NCBI GenBank assembly: GCA_031769625.1 | Contig: JAUIMM010000602.1 | Location: 620,001-684,000 of the forward strand | Reading direction: 5' to 3' | Source of the DNA: Taudactylus pleione | Lineage: Eukaryota; Chordata; Amphibia; Anura; Myobatrachidae | Length of the DNA stretch: 64,000 nt | In this document: positions 34,799 through 45,786 of the stretch, in pieces | Position numbering within the stretch: position 1 is the first letter of the stretch | How the letters are laid out: each line of letters starts with the position of its first letter | Made by a program: the position numbers and the translations under genes | Notes under the pieces: generated by a model | The model's input: the letters and a program-made list of their open reading frames with translations, nothing else | Database searches by the model: none | Told to the model about the DNA's origin: nothing

Positions 34799-35860
34799 TC
34801 AGGGTCCATAGGCTCCACAGGGAGACCGGATGTCCCAAAGCAGTCCCTTTAAGGGTGGGGACGCTCCTGTGCAGAGAGGAGAATCCGCCACCCAAAAAGA
34901 AGCATCCTGAGAGGCAAAGGTAACAAGTGCATAATACCTCAGAAAGGTCTGGACAGAAGACCACCTGGCCGCCTTACAAAGTCGAACAGCCAAGGCGCCA
35001 CGGCGAGCTGCCCACGAAGGACTTACAGACCGAGTAGAATGAGCAGTAACAGAGGGTGGAACTGGAAGGCCCTTAGAAGTGTAAGCCTCAGAGATCGTCA
35101 TGCAAAACCACCTAGCCAAATTTGCTTATTGGCTGGCCATCCCTTCTTATGGAATGCATAGAGAACAAACAAGGAGTCTGACTTCCGAAGGCAACTTGAA
35201 CAGTCCACATAAATCCTGAGGGCACGTACCACATTCAATGAGGTCTCACCTGACGAGATGTCTGGATAATTAAAGGCCGGTACAATAATTTCCTCATTAA
35301 TGTGAAAACTAGAAACCACCTTAGGAAGGAACCCAGGGCGAGTCGGAAGCAACGCCCTGTCCTGGTTGAAAACTAGAAACGACAAGAGAGAGCCCCCCCA
35401 AGTCTGATTTTCTTCTGGATATAGCTTCCACCAGAAGAGTAAGTCTTTGCTGTAAGCCATTTGACATCCACTGAGTCCAAGGGTTCAAATGGAGGTCCAT
35501 GGAGGGCCCTAAGGACAACAGCCAAATCCCAAGGCGCCACAGGAGGCTGAATGTGAAGGACACCATGTAGGAAAGCGCAGATATCAGGAGGAGGAGCAAT
35601 CCTTCGCTGGAAAAACACTGACAGAGCAGAGACATGCAACTTCAGTGAGGCAAGGCGGAGACCCAGATCCAAACCCGCCTGCAGGAAAGCCAAAACTGGA
35701 TAACCAAAACAGCAGGATCATAACCTTTGGGACGACACAATTGAAAGTAGCTATGCCACACCCTGTGGTAAATCCTGGCATAGGCTGGCATAGGCTGGTT
35801 TACATGCTCTGAGCATGGTGTTAACCACAGAGCCGGAAAAACCCTTAGACCTTAGGAGGG
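34799..35860 (-). pseudogene. DIRS D3 tyrosine recombinase, broken
   Basis: Three minus-strand pieces in different frames. The C-terminal piece keeps the His-Ser-Thr-Arg box (TAHSTRSVSPSWAARRG) and the tyrosine in FLRYYALVTFASQ; the N-terminal half (MAFLQAGLDLGLRLASLK) is frame-shifted relative to it. Inactive as read. Confidence 0.83.
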
Positions 35861-37184
35861 ATGTCTCAAGAGCCACATCATCAAAGACAGACGACCCAGG
35901 ACAGGGTAAAGGCAAGGACCTTGAGACAACAGTTCCGGATGTTGAGGCAACAGCACCAGAATGTCGATGAGGAGACTCTGTAGATCTGAGTACCAGTGAC
36001 GTCTGGGCCACGTTGGAGCCACCAGGAGAACAGTGCCTCCCTCTTGTTTGAACTTCTGAATTACTCGAGGAAGAAGGGAGACTGGAGGAAACAGGTATGC
36101 AAACTGGAAGGTCCACTTGGCTGGCAGAGCTTCTACCAGGAGAGACTTGTGATTGTCTCGGGAGGCCATGAGGTCCACGTCTGGAAGGCCCCACTTGTCC
36201 ACTAGGAGCTGAAGCACCTCTTGGTGAAGAGACCATTTCCAGGGATGCACGTCGTGATGGCTGAGGAAGTCCGCTTCCCAATTGAGAACTCTTGGAATAA
36301 ACACTGCCGATACGGCTGGGAGATTGCCATCCATCCATGTCAGAATGCGTGACACCTCTGTCATTGCCGCCTGACTTCCAGTTCTTCTTTGACAGTTGCT
36401 GTAAGCCACAGTCATGGCGTTGTCTGACTGAACTTACACGGACTTTCCATGAAGTATGAGTCTGGCTTGTTGCGGGGGCCTGAAGACCACCCGAAGTTCC
36501 AATATGTTGATTGAAACGAGTATGGACCCGTCACTGCGCCCCCAACCCCGCAGACTGGCATCAGGAGGACCCAGTCTGGATTTCAAAAGGGCCGCCCCTT
36601 GGTGAGTCGACCCATCTGTAGCCACCAAGCCAGAGAGAGACGTACCTCTGGAGAGAGCACCATCATTTGTGCCTTTATCCGATGTGGTAATCCATCCCAC
36701 CTGGAGAGGATCAATTTCTGCAGAGGCCAACAATAAAAGGTTGTCCAGATAAGGAAACAGGTGGACCCCCTGCAGCCGCAGATGGGCTGCCATTACCTCC
36801 ATAATTTTGGTAAACACCCGAGATGCAGTAGAGAGGCCAAACGGTAGAACCTGAAACTGGAAATGTTGTTGCAGTACAGCAAACCTGGGAAAATGCTGGT
36901 GAGACGAAGCAATCAGAATATGCAGGTATGCATCCTGAATATCCAGTGACACCATAAAATCCCCAGGTTCCATAACCAGTATAATTGAGTGAAGGGTTTC
37001 CATCCTGAAATGAGGTACCCTGAGGAATTTGTTCAGGGACTTGAGATTGAGGATAGGTCCATAGGATCCGTTCGGTTTCTGAACCTTGTGGCTGAAAGGA
37101 CGAGGGCAGAGATCCTGAAAAAGTAGATGCTGAAGACAGACACACAGATTTATCCACAATCTTGTTCAGGTCAGGGCCAAACAA
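35852..37184 (-). pseudogene. DIRS D3 ORF2 (RT, RNase H, methyltransferase-like), broken
   Basis: RT part: KPNGSYGPILNLKSLNKFLR, MVSLDIQDAYLHILIA, LPFGLSTASRVFTKI and LFPYLDNLLLLAS, where the second catalytic aspartate of the L-D-D box is replaced by asparagine. RNase H/methyltransferase part: VLNWEADFLSHHD, LDLMASRD-like and LLVAPTWPRRHW. Frame changes separate the parts. Confidence 0.85.
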
Positions 37185-37223
37185 GATCTTGCCAGTATAA
37201 GGTCAACACTCTAATCCCTTCTT

Positions 37224-37501
37224 ATGGTGCATACACACGGTCAGATTTTTCTTCAGATCTGAATAACGATTTAAAAAATCGTTCAATTGTTCATATCTGA
37301 AGGAAAAGCTGACATATCTGTCAGATGAACGATTTGAATGATGCGCGTTCCCGATGGTCAGATAACGATATCTGACATCTGATGTGTTTGCAATCAGACT
37401 TGGATGATTCCATTCATTTTAATGCAGTCAAAAATCGTTCAAGCATTCAAATCTTTGGCAAAATCGTTCATCTGACAAATCTGACCGTGTGTATGCTCCA
37501 T
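37224..37501. mobile_element. MITE with ATGGTGCATACACACGGTC ends, 278 bp
   Basis: Left ATGGTGCATACACACGGTCA and right inverse ATGGAGCATACACACGGTCA are terminal inverted repeats. Interior has paired AATCGTTCA motifs. Removing it makes the DIRS Gag-like sequence contiguous (WRADGNL then KKGLE). The target duplication is not clear. Confidence 0.85.
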
Positions 37502-37641
37502 TAGAGATTCCCATCCGCTCTCCAAGAAAGCAGCGATAAGGAACGGCGAGCTGACACCGCAGCAGCAAAATCCTGGAGGATAATAGGGTGACGTCCAAAG
37601 CAGAATCACGGAGGTTACCCACCAGAGTCACTTGATCTGTG

Positions 37642-38491
37642 TGTCACGGCTGCCGACACTTGAGACTCCTGGAAGGAGTCAGGCCTACTGGGCACTATAA
37701 ACTGAGGTGGTTTTAGGAATGAGCTTTTCATGGAATCTCAGTAAGACGGAATAAAAGTAAATAGAATTTATTCACAGGCAAAATATATAGCAACGTTTCA
37801 CATAAAGTCTCAACAACACAGAAGTTCAGATATGCAGTAGTCAATATAGGAGTAAACCCCCATATGTAAATAAAGTCTCTGACACTAATGTGGTAGGGAA
37901 CCCCGAGTCCAATATAAGGCTAAGACCTCAGGATGGTGTAAAGGACGTTCCTAGGGTTGAGCCCTGCAAAGTAGTGAAGATCCGGAACAGGGTTGAGCCC
38001 TGAGACGTGGTGTAAATCCGAGACAGGGTTGAGCCCTGTGATGTGAAGCAGGGTTGAGCCCTGTGATGCAGTGAAGATCTGTGACACGGTTGAGCCCTGT
38101 GATGTAGTGAAAATCCAGAGCAGGGTTGAGCCCTGTGGTGTAGTGAAGATCCGGGACAGGGTTGAGCTCTGCAAAGTAGTGAAGATCCGGAACAGGGTTG
38201 AGCCCTGAGACGTGGTGAAAATCCGAGACAGGGTTGAGCCGTGCGATGTGGTGAAGGTCCGGAGCAGGGTTGAGCCCTGCAGCGTGATGAGGATCCGAAG
38301 CGGGGTTGAGCCCCGCGATGTAGTGCAGAAATCACACAACCTGACAGCACCATTGAGACAGATGATCATTTTAACTCTCTATCCCCTGTATGTGGGGAAC
38401 ACCAGCAACCAGGATAGCTCCTCCAACGACCACAATGGAACTTTGGCAAATGTAGTTTATCTTTACGTATGAGATAGTCACAGTCCTGACA
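37642..38491. mobile_element. Solo LTR (850 bp) with CTGTG target duplication
   Basis: Starts TGTCACGGCTGCC, ends GTCCTGACA, bordered on both sides by CTGTG (37637-37641, 38492-38496). It interrupts the DIRS Gag-like ORF. TG...CA ends and a 5-bp duplication are typical for LTR retroelements; no internal coding remains. Contains an internal minisatellite (37950-38335). Family not identified. Confidence 0.85.
37950..38335. repeat. Minisatellite within the solo LTR
   Basis: About ten units of 30-45 bp, each centred on CAGGGTTGAGCCCTG (a short palindrome) plus GTAGTGAAGATCCG. The opposite strand has long open frames that are array artefacts. Confidence 0.9.
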
Positions 38492-39722
38492 CTGTGGCAG
38501 CATCCTAAGGAAAAGACTCCTCTAGGGAGTCTGCCCCGAATTCCATAGCCTTGGCCACCGAGGAGATAGCCATAGCCGGTCTGGAGACTGCTCCTGAAAA
38601 AGAATAAATTGACTTTAAACACACCTCTACCTTCCTATCTGTGGTATCCTTAAAGGAAGAAATGGATGGCATAGGCAGAGTAGCGCTTTTGATTAAGTGC
38701 CCTTTTGCTCCATGGGAGGTTTCTGTCCTCCCTGAGCTCGCCTTAGGACACCTCCGTTACGGTTTGACAGGTGTACCGCCCAAGTCAAACTCCCCACCTG
38801 CCACTGTACACATAATGGGCATCACCGCCTGCGGTGTACTCTTAAGTACAATGTTCCTCTGCCAGGCGTTTCTGAGACTGAAATCCCAGGCGATTTCCAC
38901 GCCACTTCCATGTGCTCCACTAGTTGATCAAATAAATGAAAGACTGCAGATGTAGTCCTTATTTCTTTGAATAGAGCATGTTTGGACCAGTGAGCAGGCG
39001 GTTCGTCCTCCGACTAGGGCCTAACAGACAGCACATATCAGAGCATTAGATTTAGACTCCTCCTCTCACTGAGAGGACTCAGCGTCATCCTCGTCTACCA
39101 TCTCCCCGGTATCAGTGTCTCCGTCATCATATTGTGATGATGTCATAGGCCTCTTGGCCGGGCTAAGGGGTTTATCCCCCGCAGCATAGCCGGGAGGGTA
39201 ACAGAGGTATCCGCCAGGGTCTGCACTGTAGTAGACACTGTATCCATCCATGGAGGGGGCACAGATCAAACCTGCATGGGTGAAATCTGTAAAGGCAGGC
39301 CCTGTGATGGGCAAAGTGTGTGAACCCCCTCTGGGGAAACCCAGGGGGTGCTGCCCACCTTCCCGCCATGGAAGTGCAAGGTGGCTGGGACCACAGAGGG
39401 ACTTGGAGGATTAGAACACCTCACACATAATCCCTCTGAGACCATGTCCCCCACACCTAGTCCTGCTGTACATGATTTGCATGACAGCAGGACTGGGGCG
39501 GAATCGTGCACATCATCAACACTTTCAGACATAGCAATGAGGGAAGTGTACACTGTTAGTGATAAACCACACAATAAACATATATATGTAAATGTGAGGT
39601 ATAATAAACACCCTGACAGCACTGTAATTGTAAGGGCTCAGAAAAAGAAAAGGTATAGTTATATTGTCTGACAGAATGAGTAAGAAATACAGACAGCGCC
39701 AGCATAAAGTCATATAGAGGAG

Positions 39723-40055
39723 ATATAGAGCAGCAGGAGGGAATGGTGGGGTAGTGTGTGTGTACAGTGTGACTCTGGAGGTTGGGGTGTTGTCCTCTCT
39801 CAGTGACATTGGGTACCAGCAGCTCTGTGTGCCCTGATACAGCTGTCATTGCTGGCCAGGTGGGGAGGAGATATAGAGCAGCTGTGTGTGCCCTGATACA
39901 GCTGCCATTGCTGGCCAGGTAGGGAGGAGATATACAGCAGCTCTGTGTGCCCTGATACAGCTGTCATTGCTGGCCAGGTAGGGAGGAGATATACAGCAGC
40001 TCTGTGTGCCCTGATACAGCTGTCATTGCTGGCCAGGTAGGGAGGAGATATGCAG
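39723..40055. repeat. 59-bp minisatellite, about 5 copies
   Basis: Units read GTGTGCCCTGATACAGCTGT, CATTGCTGGCCAGGTAGGGA and GGAGATATACAGCAGCTCT. Confidence 0.92.
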
Positions 40056-40351
40056 CAGCTGTAAAAGACTTTGCTGAACTCTTGAGTGGACTGTATTCAT
40101 ATAACCCTGCTTGCTGCTTGGTGGATTTCTGTGTCTCCCTGAATAAAGTTAATCTTTTCTTCATCATAACCCGCTCCACTATGTGATCCCTGAACCCCGG
40201 GATCCCTAGCTCACCCGGTATCCTCACAATAGCTCTATACTTGCACAGAGTTGAGTACAATGTGTAAATATCTGATTATCAGGTGATGTGTGTATATACA
40301 GGGCCCCCATAACTTCTCTCCCCTGTACAATAAATGAGAGTCTCCCCTTAC

Positions 40352-40463
40352 CCGATGATGTGAGGGGCCAGTGATTCTCCATCATGACGTCCTTGTATAG
40401 ACCCTTGTGTTCCTCTATATACTCCCCCTCCTGCATGAAGACATAGGAAAACCTTAAAGGAAC
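40352..40463 (-). CDS. KRAB-like exon of the minus-strand zinc-finger gene
   Basis: 112 bp. On the minus strand it follows an acceptor (GTGTGTGTGTCAG) and ends at a donor (CATCGG|GTAAGG), phase 0 to phase 1. It encodes VPLRFSYVFMQEGEYIEEHK then GLYKDVMMENHWPLTSS. GLYKDVMMENH is the hallmark of the KRAB A box in frog zinc-finger proteins (consensus x-LYKDVMMENHQPL). The N-terminal part is a few residues short of the usual QDVTVYFSMEEWE, so corepressor binding may be impaired. Its phase fits the finger exon at 21104. Exons for the N-terminus between here and 44380 were not found. Confidence 0.83.
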
Positions 40464-40670
40464 CTGACACACACACACAATGATACAGTCATCACTGGTG
40501 TTACTGTATAATGTCCCATCCCAGCAGTCCCCTCCCCAGTCATGTCCTTGTATTATTACTATCAATAATCACTGTGACACTTCCAGATTCCTCACATCTC
40601 CAGTTATGTCCCTGTATTATTACTAAAGATAAGTGACGTCACTGTGACACTCCTAATTGATTTAATTAGA
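40464..40670. repeat. Zinc-finger intron repeat (minus orientation)
   Basis: Two to three degenerate units of the same 73-bp intron repeat as 49208-49890 (AGTAATAATACAGGGACATA, CTGGGGAGG, CAGTGACGTCACTTAT on the minus strand), directly upstream of the KRAB-like exon. Confidence 0.8.
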
Positions 40671-41155
40671 CACAACATAGTCGCATCCGTGAGTAAGTGC
40701 AGCTATATGCAGCACTTACAATACCACTGGACTCGTACAAAGATCCAGGAGTCCGGGTCCTAGATTGGCCCATGAGGGGTGCAAGTTGCGGGTCCAGCTG
40801 TGGCGATTCCATGCCGTTGCAGCATGAACTCGCCTCATTGCGTATTAATGAATTAACCCCATAGTATTCTCAGTCATTTTTAATGTCTTTAATATAATGT
40901 ATACGCTAGGAAAGTTTGCTAAAGGAACCAGTGCTAATTAAACGTGCACCACCGATAGATGAACTTTGTGATCTGAGAGCTCTCATTTTGAGGGGGTTTT
41001 TTAATTACAAAAGAGGTCTATTAACTCAGTTACTGTATGATGCACTAGGTGTAAATTAGTGTGTAGGTGATGGGGTGATGGGAGAGGGATTATACTTTAG
41101 CACAAAGGTTAGTTTCTTTGTAACACTCTATATTAGCTCTAAGGTACACGGTGAG
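40671..41155. other. Unassigned intron sequence
   Basis: No feature recognised. Confidence 0.35.
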
Positions 41156-42066
41156 AATCAGACCGTAACCACATCTCCATCTAACACCACTAGTAATACA
41201 TGTGCCCTGTTATTCCCTAATAACTACAGGGTTATTACAGCTGATGCTCCATCTACCACTGATCTGTATTATTGTATTACTGAGAATCAGCCCTTAGTCA
41301 CATCTCCATATAACACCACTAGTAATACATGTGTCCTGTTATTCCCTAATAACTACAGGGGTTATTACATCTGATGCTCCATCTACCACTGATCTGTATT
41401 ATTGTATTACTGAGAATCAGACCTTAGTCACATCTCCATCTAACACCACTAGTAATACATGTGTCCTGTTATTCCCTAATAACTACAGGGTAATTACATC
41501 TGATGCTCCATCTACCACTCATCTGTATTATTGTATTACTGAGAATCAGACCTTAGTCACATCTCCATCTAACACCACTAGTAATACATGTGTCCTGTTA
41601 TTCCTAATAACTACAAGGTTATTACAGCTGATGCTCCATCTACCACTGATCTGTATTACTGTATTACTGAGAATCAGACCTTAGTCACATCTGAATCTAA
41701 TACCACTAGTAATACATGTGTCCTGTTATTCCCTAATAACTACAGGGTTATTACAGCTGATGCTCCATCTACCACTGATCTGTATTATTGTATTACTGAG
41801 AATCAGCCCTTAATCACATCTCCATCTAACACCACTAGTAATACATGTGTCCTGTTATTCCCTAATAACTACAGGGTTATTACATCTGATGCTCCATCTA
41901 CCACTGATCTGTATTATTGTATTACTGAGAATCAGACCTTAGTCACATCTCCATCTAACACCACTAGTAATACATGTGTCCTGTTATTCCCTAATAACTA
42001 CAGGGATATTACAGCTGATGCTCCATCTACCACTGATCTGTATTATTGTATTACTGAGAATGATAT
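41156..42066. repeat. 129-bp minisatellite, about 7 copies
   Basis: Units include GATGCTCCATCTACCACTGA, CTGAGAATCAGACCTTAGTC and CTGTTATTCCCTAATAACTA. 129 is 43 codons, and the plus strand stays open within each stretch (DAPSTTDLYYCITENQTLVT...), with single-base changes shifting the frame twice. I see no splice sites or start supporting a gene. Confidence 0.92.
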
Positions 42067-42124
42067 TAGTGGTATTGGCCACCAAGAGGAAATTGTTACC
42101 TACATGTGCATCTACATTGGATAA

Positions 42125-42499
42125 AAATGTATGGGATGTACTAAGGGCCACATCTGTGAGGGAACCTGGCAATTGGGTCCCTTGTTTCATCCTCGTCTAG
42201 CGTATAACCAGAGGCCAGACTTTGTGAGGGAGAAAAGATCCAGACTAATATAATGTTCTTTATTGCGTTATTTATTCATGCATACAAGGAGACGGCTGGG
42301 AGATGGGAATAATAATAAATCACAGGATATTGATAATCTTACCTGTGGGAATGTTCTTATGTCCACTTATGGGGTCTGTAATCATCAGAGTCTGAGTTGG
42401 GAGCACAAGGAGAGAAATAGATAATATATTATTAACACAGGCTGTTACCATATGATCAGAGCCCCCAACACTAAAGCTGGTTACACACACAGATATAGG

Positions 42500-42537
<38 letters not shown>
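42125..42537. other. Unassigned intron sequence ending in (TA)n
   Basis: Contains a 30-base (TA)n run (42503-42536) next to the foldback element, and the possible small exon at 42343-42391. Confidence 0.4.
42343..42391 (-). other. Possible 49-bp exon of the minus-strand gene
   Basis: Minus strand: pyrimidine-rich stretch plus CCCAACTCAG acceptor, 49 bases, then CCCACAG|GTAAGA donor. Good splice signals but no recognised protein motif; it could be a 5' UTR exon of the zinc-finger gene. Confidence 0.3.
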
Positions 42538-42540
<3 letters not shown>

Positions 42541-43314
42541 GGTTTAAGAAGACATGCGCCTGATAGTGTAGTATTTAAAATAAAAGAGTAACCGCTGCTC
42601 GTAAAAACAAATGTGCGTACCAGAGAGAAAATCTTTTGAGCTTATCTGAGATCCAGAAATAAGTGGTCCACACTGGATGGGTTAAATGGGATGTCGTCCG
42701 CTGGATCACCTTATAAAAAGCTTATACAAGCTCATGGGAGAGAGAGTATATATAGTGTAGTATTTCCTTACAATCAATAAAGTGATTATATATAGAGGCT
42801 GCGTACCAGATAATGCTTGCAGAGAGCCAGGACAGAGCCAGCCGGTCCCTCCTCTTCCTGCTCCTCGCTTGGGTCACTGGACTGTCTTTGGGTGCTGACT
42901 TCCCTCACCATGGTCACTGTCCTGGCTCTCTGCAACTGCTGTTTACACTCGCATACACTGAGCATATACATTCCAGAGGGACTGAAAAAGGGTACTAGGA
43001 GATACGTGGATGACAGACTACAGGCTATTAAATTAGCATTATCTGGTACGCAGCCTCTATATATAATCACTTTATGGATTGTAAGGAAATACTACACTAT
43101 ATATACTCTCTCTCCCATGAGCTTGTATAAGCTTTTCATAAGGTGATCCAGCGGACGACATCCCATTTAACCCATCCAGTGTGGACCACTTATTTCTGGA
43201 TCTCAGATAAGCTTAAAAGATTTCTCTTTGGTACGCACATTTATTTTTACCAGCATGGGTTACTATTTGATTTTAAATACTACACTATCAGGCGCATGTC
43301 TTCTTAAACCTTTC
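42538..43314. mobile_element. Foldback element, 777 bp, arms about 280 bp
   Basis: Left arm from 42538 (GAAAGGTTTAAGAAGACATG) and right arm to 43314 (its inverse) match over about 280 bp with few differences; arm interiors share AGGCTGCGTACCAGATAATG and inverse. The roughly 210-bp centre has its own smaller inverted pair (GCAGAGAGCCAGGACAGAGC and inverse). Non-coding; likely a MITE. Confidence 0.88.
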
Positions 43315-43880
43315 TTCCAGAACCACTCCATCCGTTAGCCAAACGGACCCCAAGAAGACTGCTGCCGCCTTTCAATTAAGGATCAGTGACTTTACGGAAA
43401 ACACCACACCTACAATCACATATTGCACTAGATGCACATTATTTATGTACAAATAATTTATTATCACGCTACTTAATTCAGTCTGAGGGAATCAGTATTT
43501 ACTGTGCACTGCCCCTATACATCTCTCACCTAAACATATATATACATATATATTATCTTTATTGTGGCCGATGCTTTATTACACAGAGGGAATCTTCCTC
43601 CTTACACTTAGTGTGATATATATATATTCCCCATACCTCTGAGCACTGGGTGATAACTTATGTGTCTGACCATAAATGATACAGATAATCACTATATACG
43701 TCTCCCATCACACAGCTGGTCAGTGCTGAGGGGTTATTGGCCCTGGTTAGACCAGGCTTTATATCCTCTTTCTGTTACGTTCTGTGTATTCCCTCACTTA
43801 TTGCGCTATACGGATAACACCTCGGTCATTTCTTACTGACACTATTACAGGTTACGTTATATTATTAGTAGGGTGAGTGC
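43315..43880. other. Unassigned intron sequence
   Basis: AT-rich, no supported feature. Confidence 0.35.
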
Positions 43881-44345
43881 CCCAAAATATAGAGAGAACT
43901 TTCTGCTTCTGTTGTTGTTACCTGTATAATGAAAATGCAGCACCAGAGTCTGCTCCGGCTGTATATTAGTAACATGTTCTGCTCCACCTGTATTATACCC
44001 ACACCAGGGTCTGCACCACCTGTAGAATGATAATGCAGAACCAGAGTCTGCTCCATCTGTATTAACAAAAGGTTTTGCTCCACCTGTACTTTACCAAAAT
44101 TGGGGTCTACTCCACCTGTATAATGACAATGCAGCACTAGAGTCTGCTCCATCTGTATTATAGTAACAAATGGTTCTGCTCCACCTGTTTATACCAACAC
44201 TGGCATCTGCTATACCAGTATATTCATAGTGCAGACAAAGGCTGCTCCAGATGTATTGTAGTAACACCAGGGTCTGTTACACCTGTATTATATAGAACAC
44301 TGTGGACTTCTCTACCTGTATGATAACAATGAGGCACCACAGTCT
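43881..44345. repeat. Degenerate minisatellite, about 60-bp units
   Basis: Repeats of CTGCTCCACCTGTATAATGA plus CAATGCAGCACCAGAGT with many changes, just inside the first intron of the minus-strand gene. Confidence 0.75.
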
Positions 44346-44379
44346 GCTCCCCCTGTATAATAACAATAAATACCATCAC

Positions 44380-44480
44380 CTGCTGCTTCTTCCTGCTGGG
44401 ACCGTCACCCGGAAGCTGCAGTTAAACAAGAAGCCACGCCCCTCTATATAGCCACGCCCTCTCTCCTCCGTGTAGCTATG
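44380..44480 (-). other. 5' non-coding exon of the minus-strand zinc-finger gene (predicted)
   Basis: Minus strand reads CTATATAGAGGGGCGTGG, then GCAGCTTCCGGGTGACGGTC, ending at CAGCAG|GTGATGG (exon end 44380). A donor right after a GC-rich promoter fits a first exon. The start is approximate, placed from the TATA-like element. Confidence 0.5.
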
Positions 44481-44791
44481 GCTACTGTCTGCCCCGCCTC
44501 TTTTATCATAATAACCGCCCTCCTCTCATTCCCCTCAGGGCGGTGATTGGCAGCAGCGAGTAGCCAATCAGGCGGCACAAAGTAGGAAGGACGTCCTGTA
44601 ACTAGCAGCAACCTAAACCTGCCGCTCACAGTCTCATCACTAGAGTAACAGCTGCATAGTATAATGGTGTCCTCATGTACGGTGACCGGCGGCCATATTC
44701 TTATAGTCTCCCAGTCACAGAGAAGAGGGGGCGGGGCCACAGGGGCTTTAGCTGCCATTTTGTCATAGACATTCCTGACAGCCGGAGCAAG
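44400..44791. promoter_or_regulatory. Bidirectional GC/CCAAT promoter of the two zinc-finger genes (predicted)
   Basis: Contains two CCAAT boxes in opposite orientation (GTGATTGG at 44541, TAGCCAATCAG at 44558), a CCCCGCCTC box, GGGGGCGGGGCC at 44725, and an ACTTCCGG-type/CCGGAAGC site at 44411. TATA-like CTATATAG lies on the minus-gene side. CpG content is clearly above the surroundings. Donor sites leave it in both directions. Confidence 0.65.
44700..44791 (+). other. 5' non-coding exon of the plus-strand zinc-finger gene (predicted)
   Basis: GGGGCGGGGCCACAGGGG, GCTGCCATTTTGTC and GACAGCCGGAGCAAG|GTAACG; exon end at 44791. 'GCCATTTTG'-type sequence near the start is common in first exons. 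The start is approximate. Confidence 0.5.
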
Positions 44792-44794
44792 GTA

Positions 44795-45480
44795 ACGTGT
44801 CCTGTATATATTATATTATTATTATATAGGGGTAGGGGACTGTACAGTGATATATGAGGGGGAATAACACAGCTCCCAGCACACACTGATATGTGGTATT
44901 ATTATTATATAGGGGGGAGGGGACTGTACAGTGATATATGAGGGGGAATAACACAGCTCCCAGCACACACTGATATGTGGTATTATTATTATATGGTGGA
45001 GAAGGGTCCGTATAGAGATATATGAGGGGGAATAACACAGCTCCCAGCACACACTGATATATGGTATTAATATTATATCACTGTACAGTCCCTTCTCCAC
45101 CATATAATAATAATACCACATATCAGGGTGTGCTGGAAGCTGTGTTATTCCCTCTCATATATCACTGTACAGTCCCTTCTCCACCATATATGAGGGGGAA
45201 TAACACAGCTCCAAGCACACACTGATATGTGGTATTATTATTATAATGGGGGAGAGGGGACTGTACAGTGATATATGAGGGGGAATAACACAGCTGCCAG
45301 CACACACTGATATGTGGTATTATTATATAGGGGAGAGGGGACTGTACAGTGATATATGAGGGGGAATAACACAGCTGCCAGCACACACTGATATGTGGTA
45401 TTATTATATAGGGGAGAGGGGACTGTACAGTGATATATGAGGGGGAATAACAGCTCCCAGCACACACTGATATGTGGTAT
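44795..45480. repeat. About 83-bp minisatellite with an inverted block
   Basis: Units contain GGACTGTACAGTGATATATG, AGGGGGAATAACACAGCTCC and CACACTGATATGTGGTATTA. Units at 45075-45185 are in the opposite orientation, so part of the array is inverted. Confidence 0.92.
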
Positions 45481-45492
45481 TATATTTATTAT

Positions 45493-45786
45493 GCCTTCGG
45501 CGCTCGCAAAAGGGCCTTTACTCTAGGTCCGGCGCCCTGGGGCTAGAGTAGAGCAGGAAGCTCCCTGGGGCTTGCAGTTGCCGAGACCCAACCTTAGGGC
45601 CTCGTCGCAAGCCCCAATGGTCGCGTTGGTCTTGACCATCGCGACCATCAACCTGGTCGCTCGCTAGAGCTGTGGGTGTTAACCCACAGCTTAGCTAGCG
45701 ACCAGGAGGCCGCATTTAACAACACAAGTGGCCGCCCTCATTCAGAGCGACCACTTGTATCTAGCGATCGACTCTGAATGAGGGCC
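45493..45786. mobile_element. Hairpin-chain element, copy 5 (one end missing)
   Basis: Right end CTGAATGAGGGCC at 45774-45786. Hairpins: GGGGCTTGCAG...CGCAAGCCCC (45571-45623), the GGTCGC/GCGACC hairpin, and GGTCGCTCGCTAGAGCTGTG pairing with TTAGCTAGCGACC. It corresponds to the right half of copy 7. The left end is truncated or rearranged. Confidence 0.78.

Larger units (their letters stand above)
37185..39532 (-). pseudogene. DIRS D3 Gag-like ORF1, split by a MITE and a solo LTR
   Basis: Start MSESVDDVHDSAPVLLSCKSC at 39532 with CVRC as in D2. Further pieces: MAISSVAKAMEFGADSLEES near 38590-38520, AAAVSARRSLSLLSWRADG near 37560-37505, and FGPDLNKIVDK at 37184-37150. The insertions at 37224-37501 and 37642-38491 and several small changes break it. 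Confidence 0.82.
34412..39722 (-). mobile_element. DIRS-type retrotransposon copy D3, with two nested insertions
   Basis: Minus strand. Right end at 34412-34440 (GATATGGTAAGAATGTACC is the inverse of the D2 tip), internal complementary region at about 34735-34850, tyrosine recombinase 34799-35860, ORF2 35852-37184, Gag-like ORF up to 39532 and leader up to about 39722, where homology to the leaders at 56200 and 63500 stops (5' truncated). A 278-bp MITE (37224-37501) and an 850-bp solo LTR (37642-38491) interrupt the Gag-like region. It lies between the KRAB-like exon and the finger exon of the minus-strand gene, in the gene's own orientation. Confidence 0.9.

Noticed and set aside
44444..44758. 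104-codon minus-strand frame across the promoter
   Set aside because: It overlaps the CCAAT/GC-box region and is better explained as GC-rich promoter DNA without stops.
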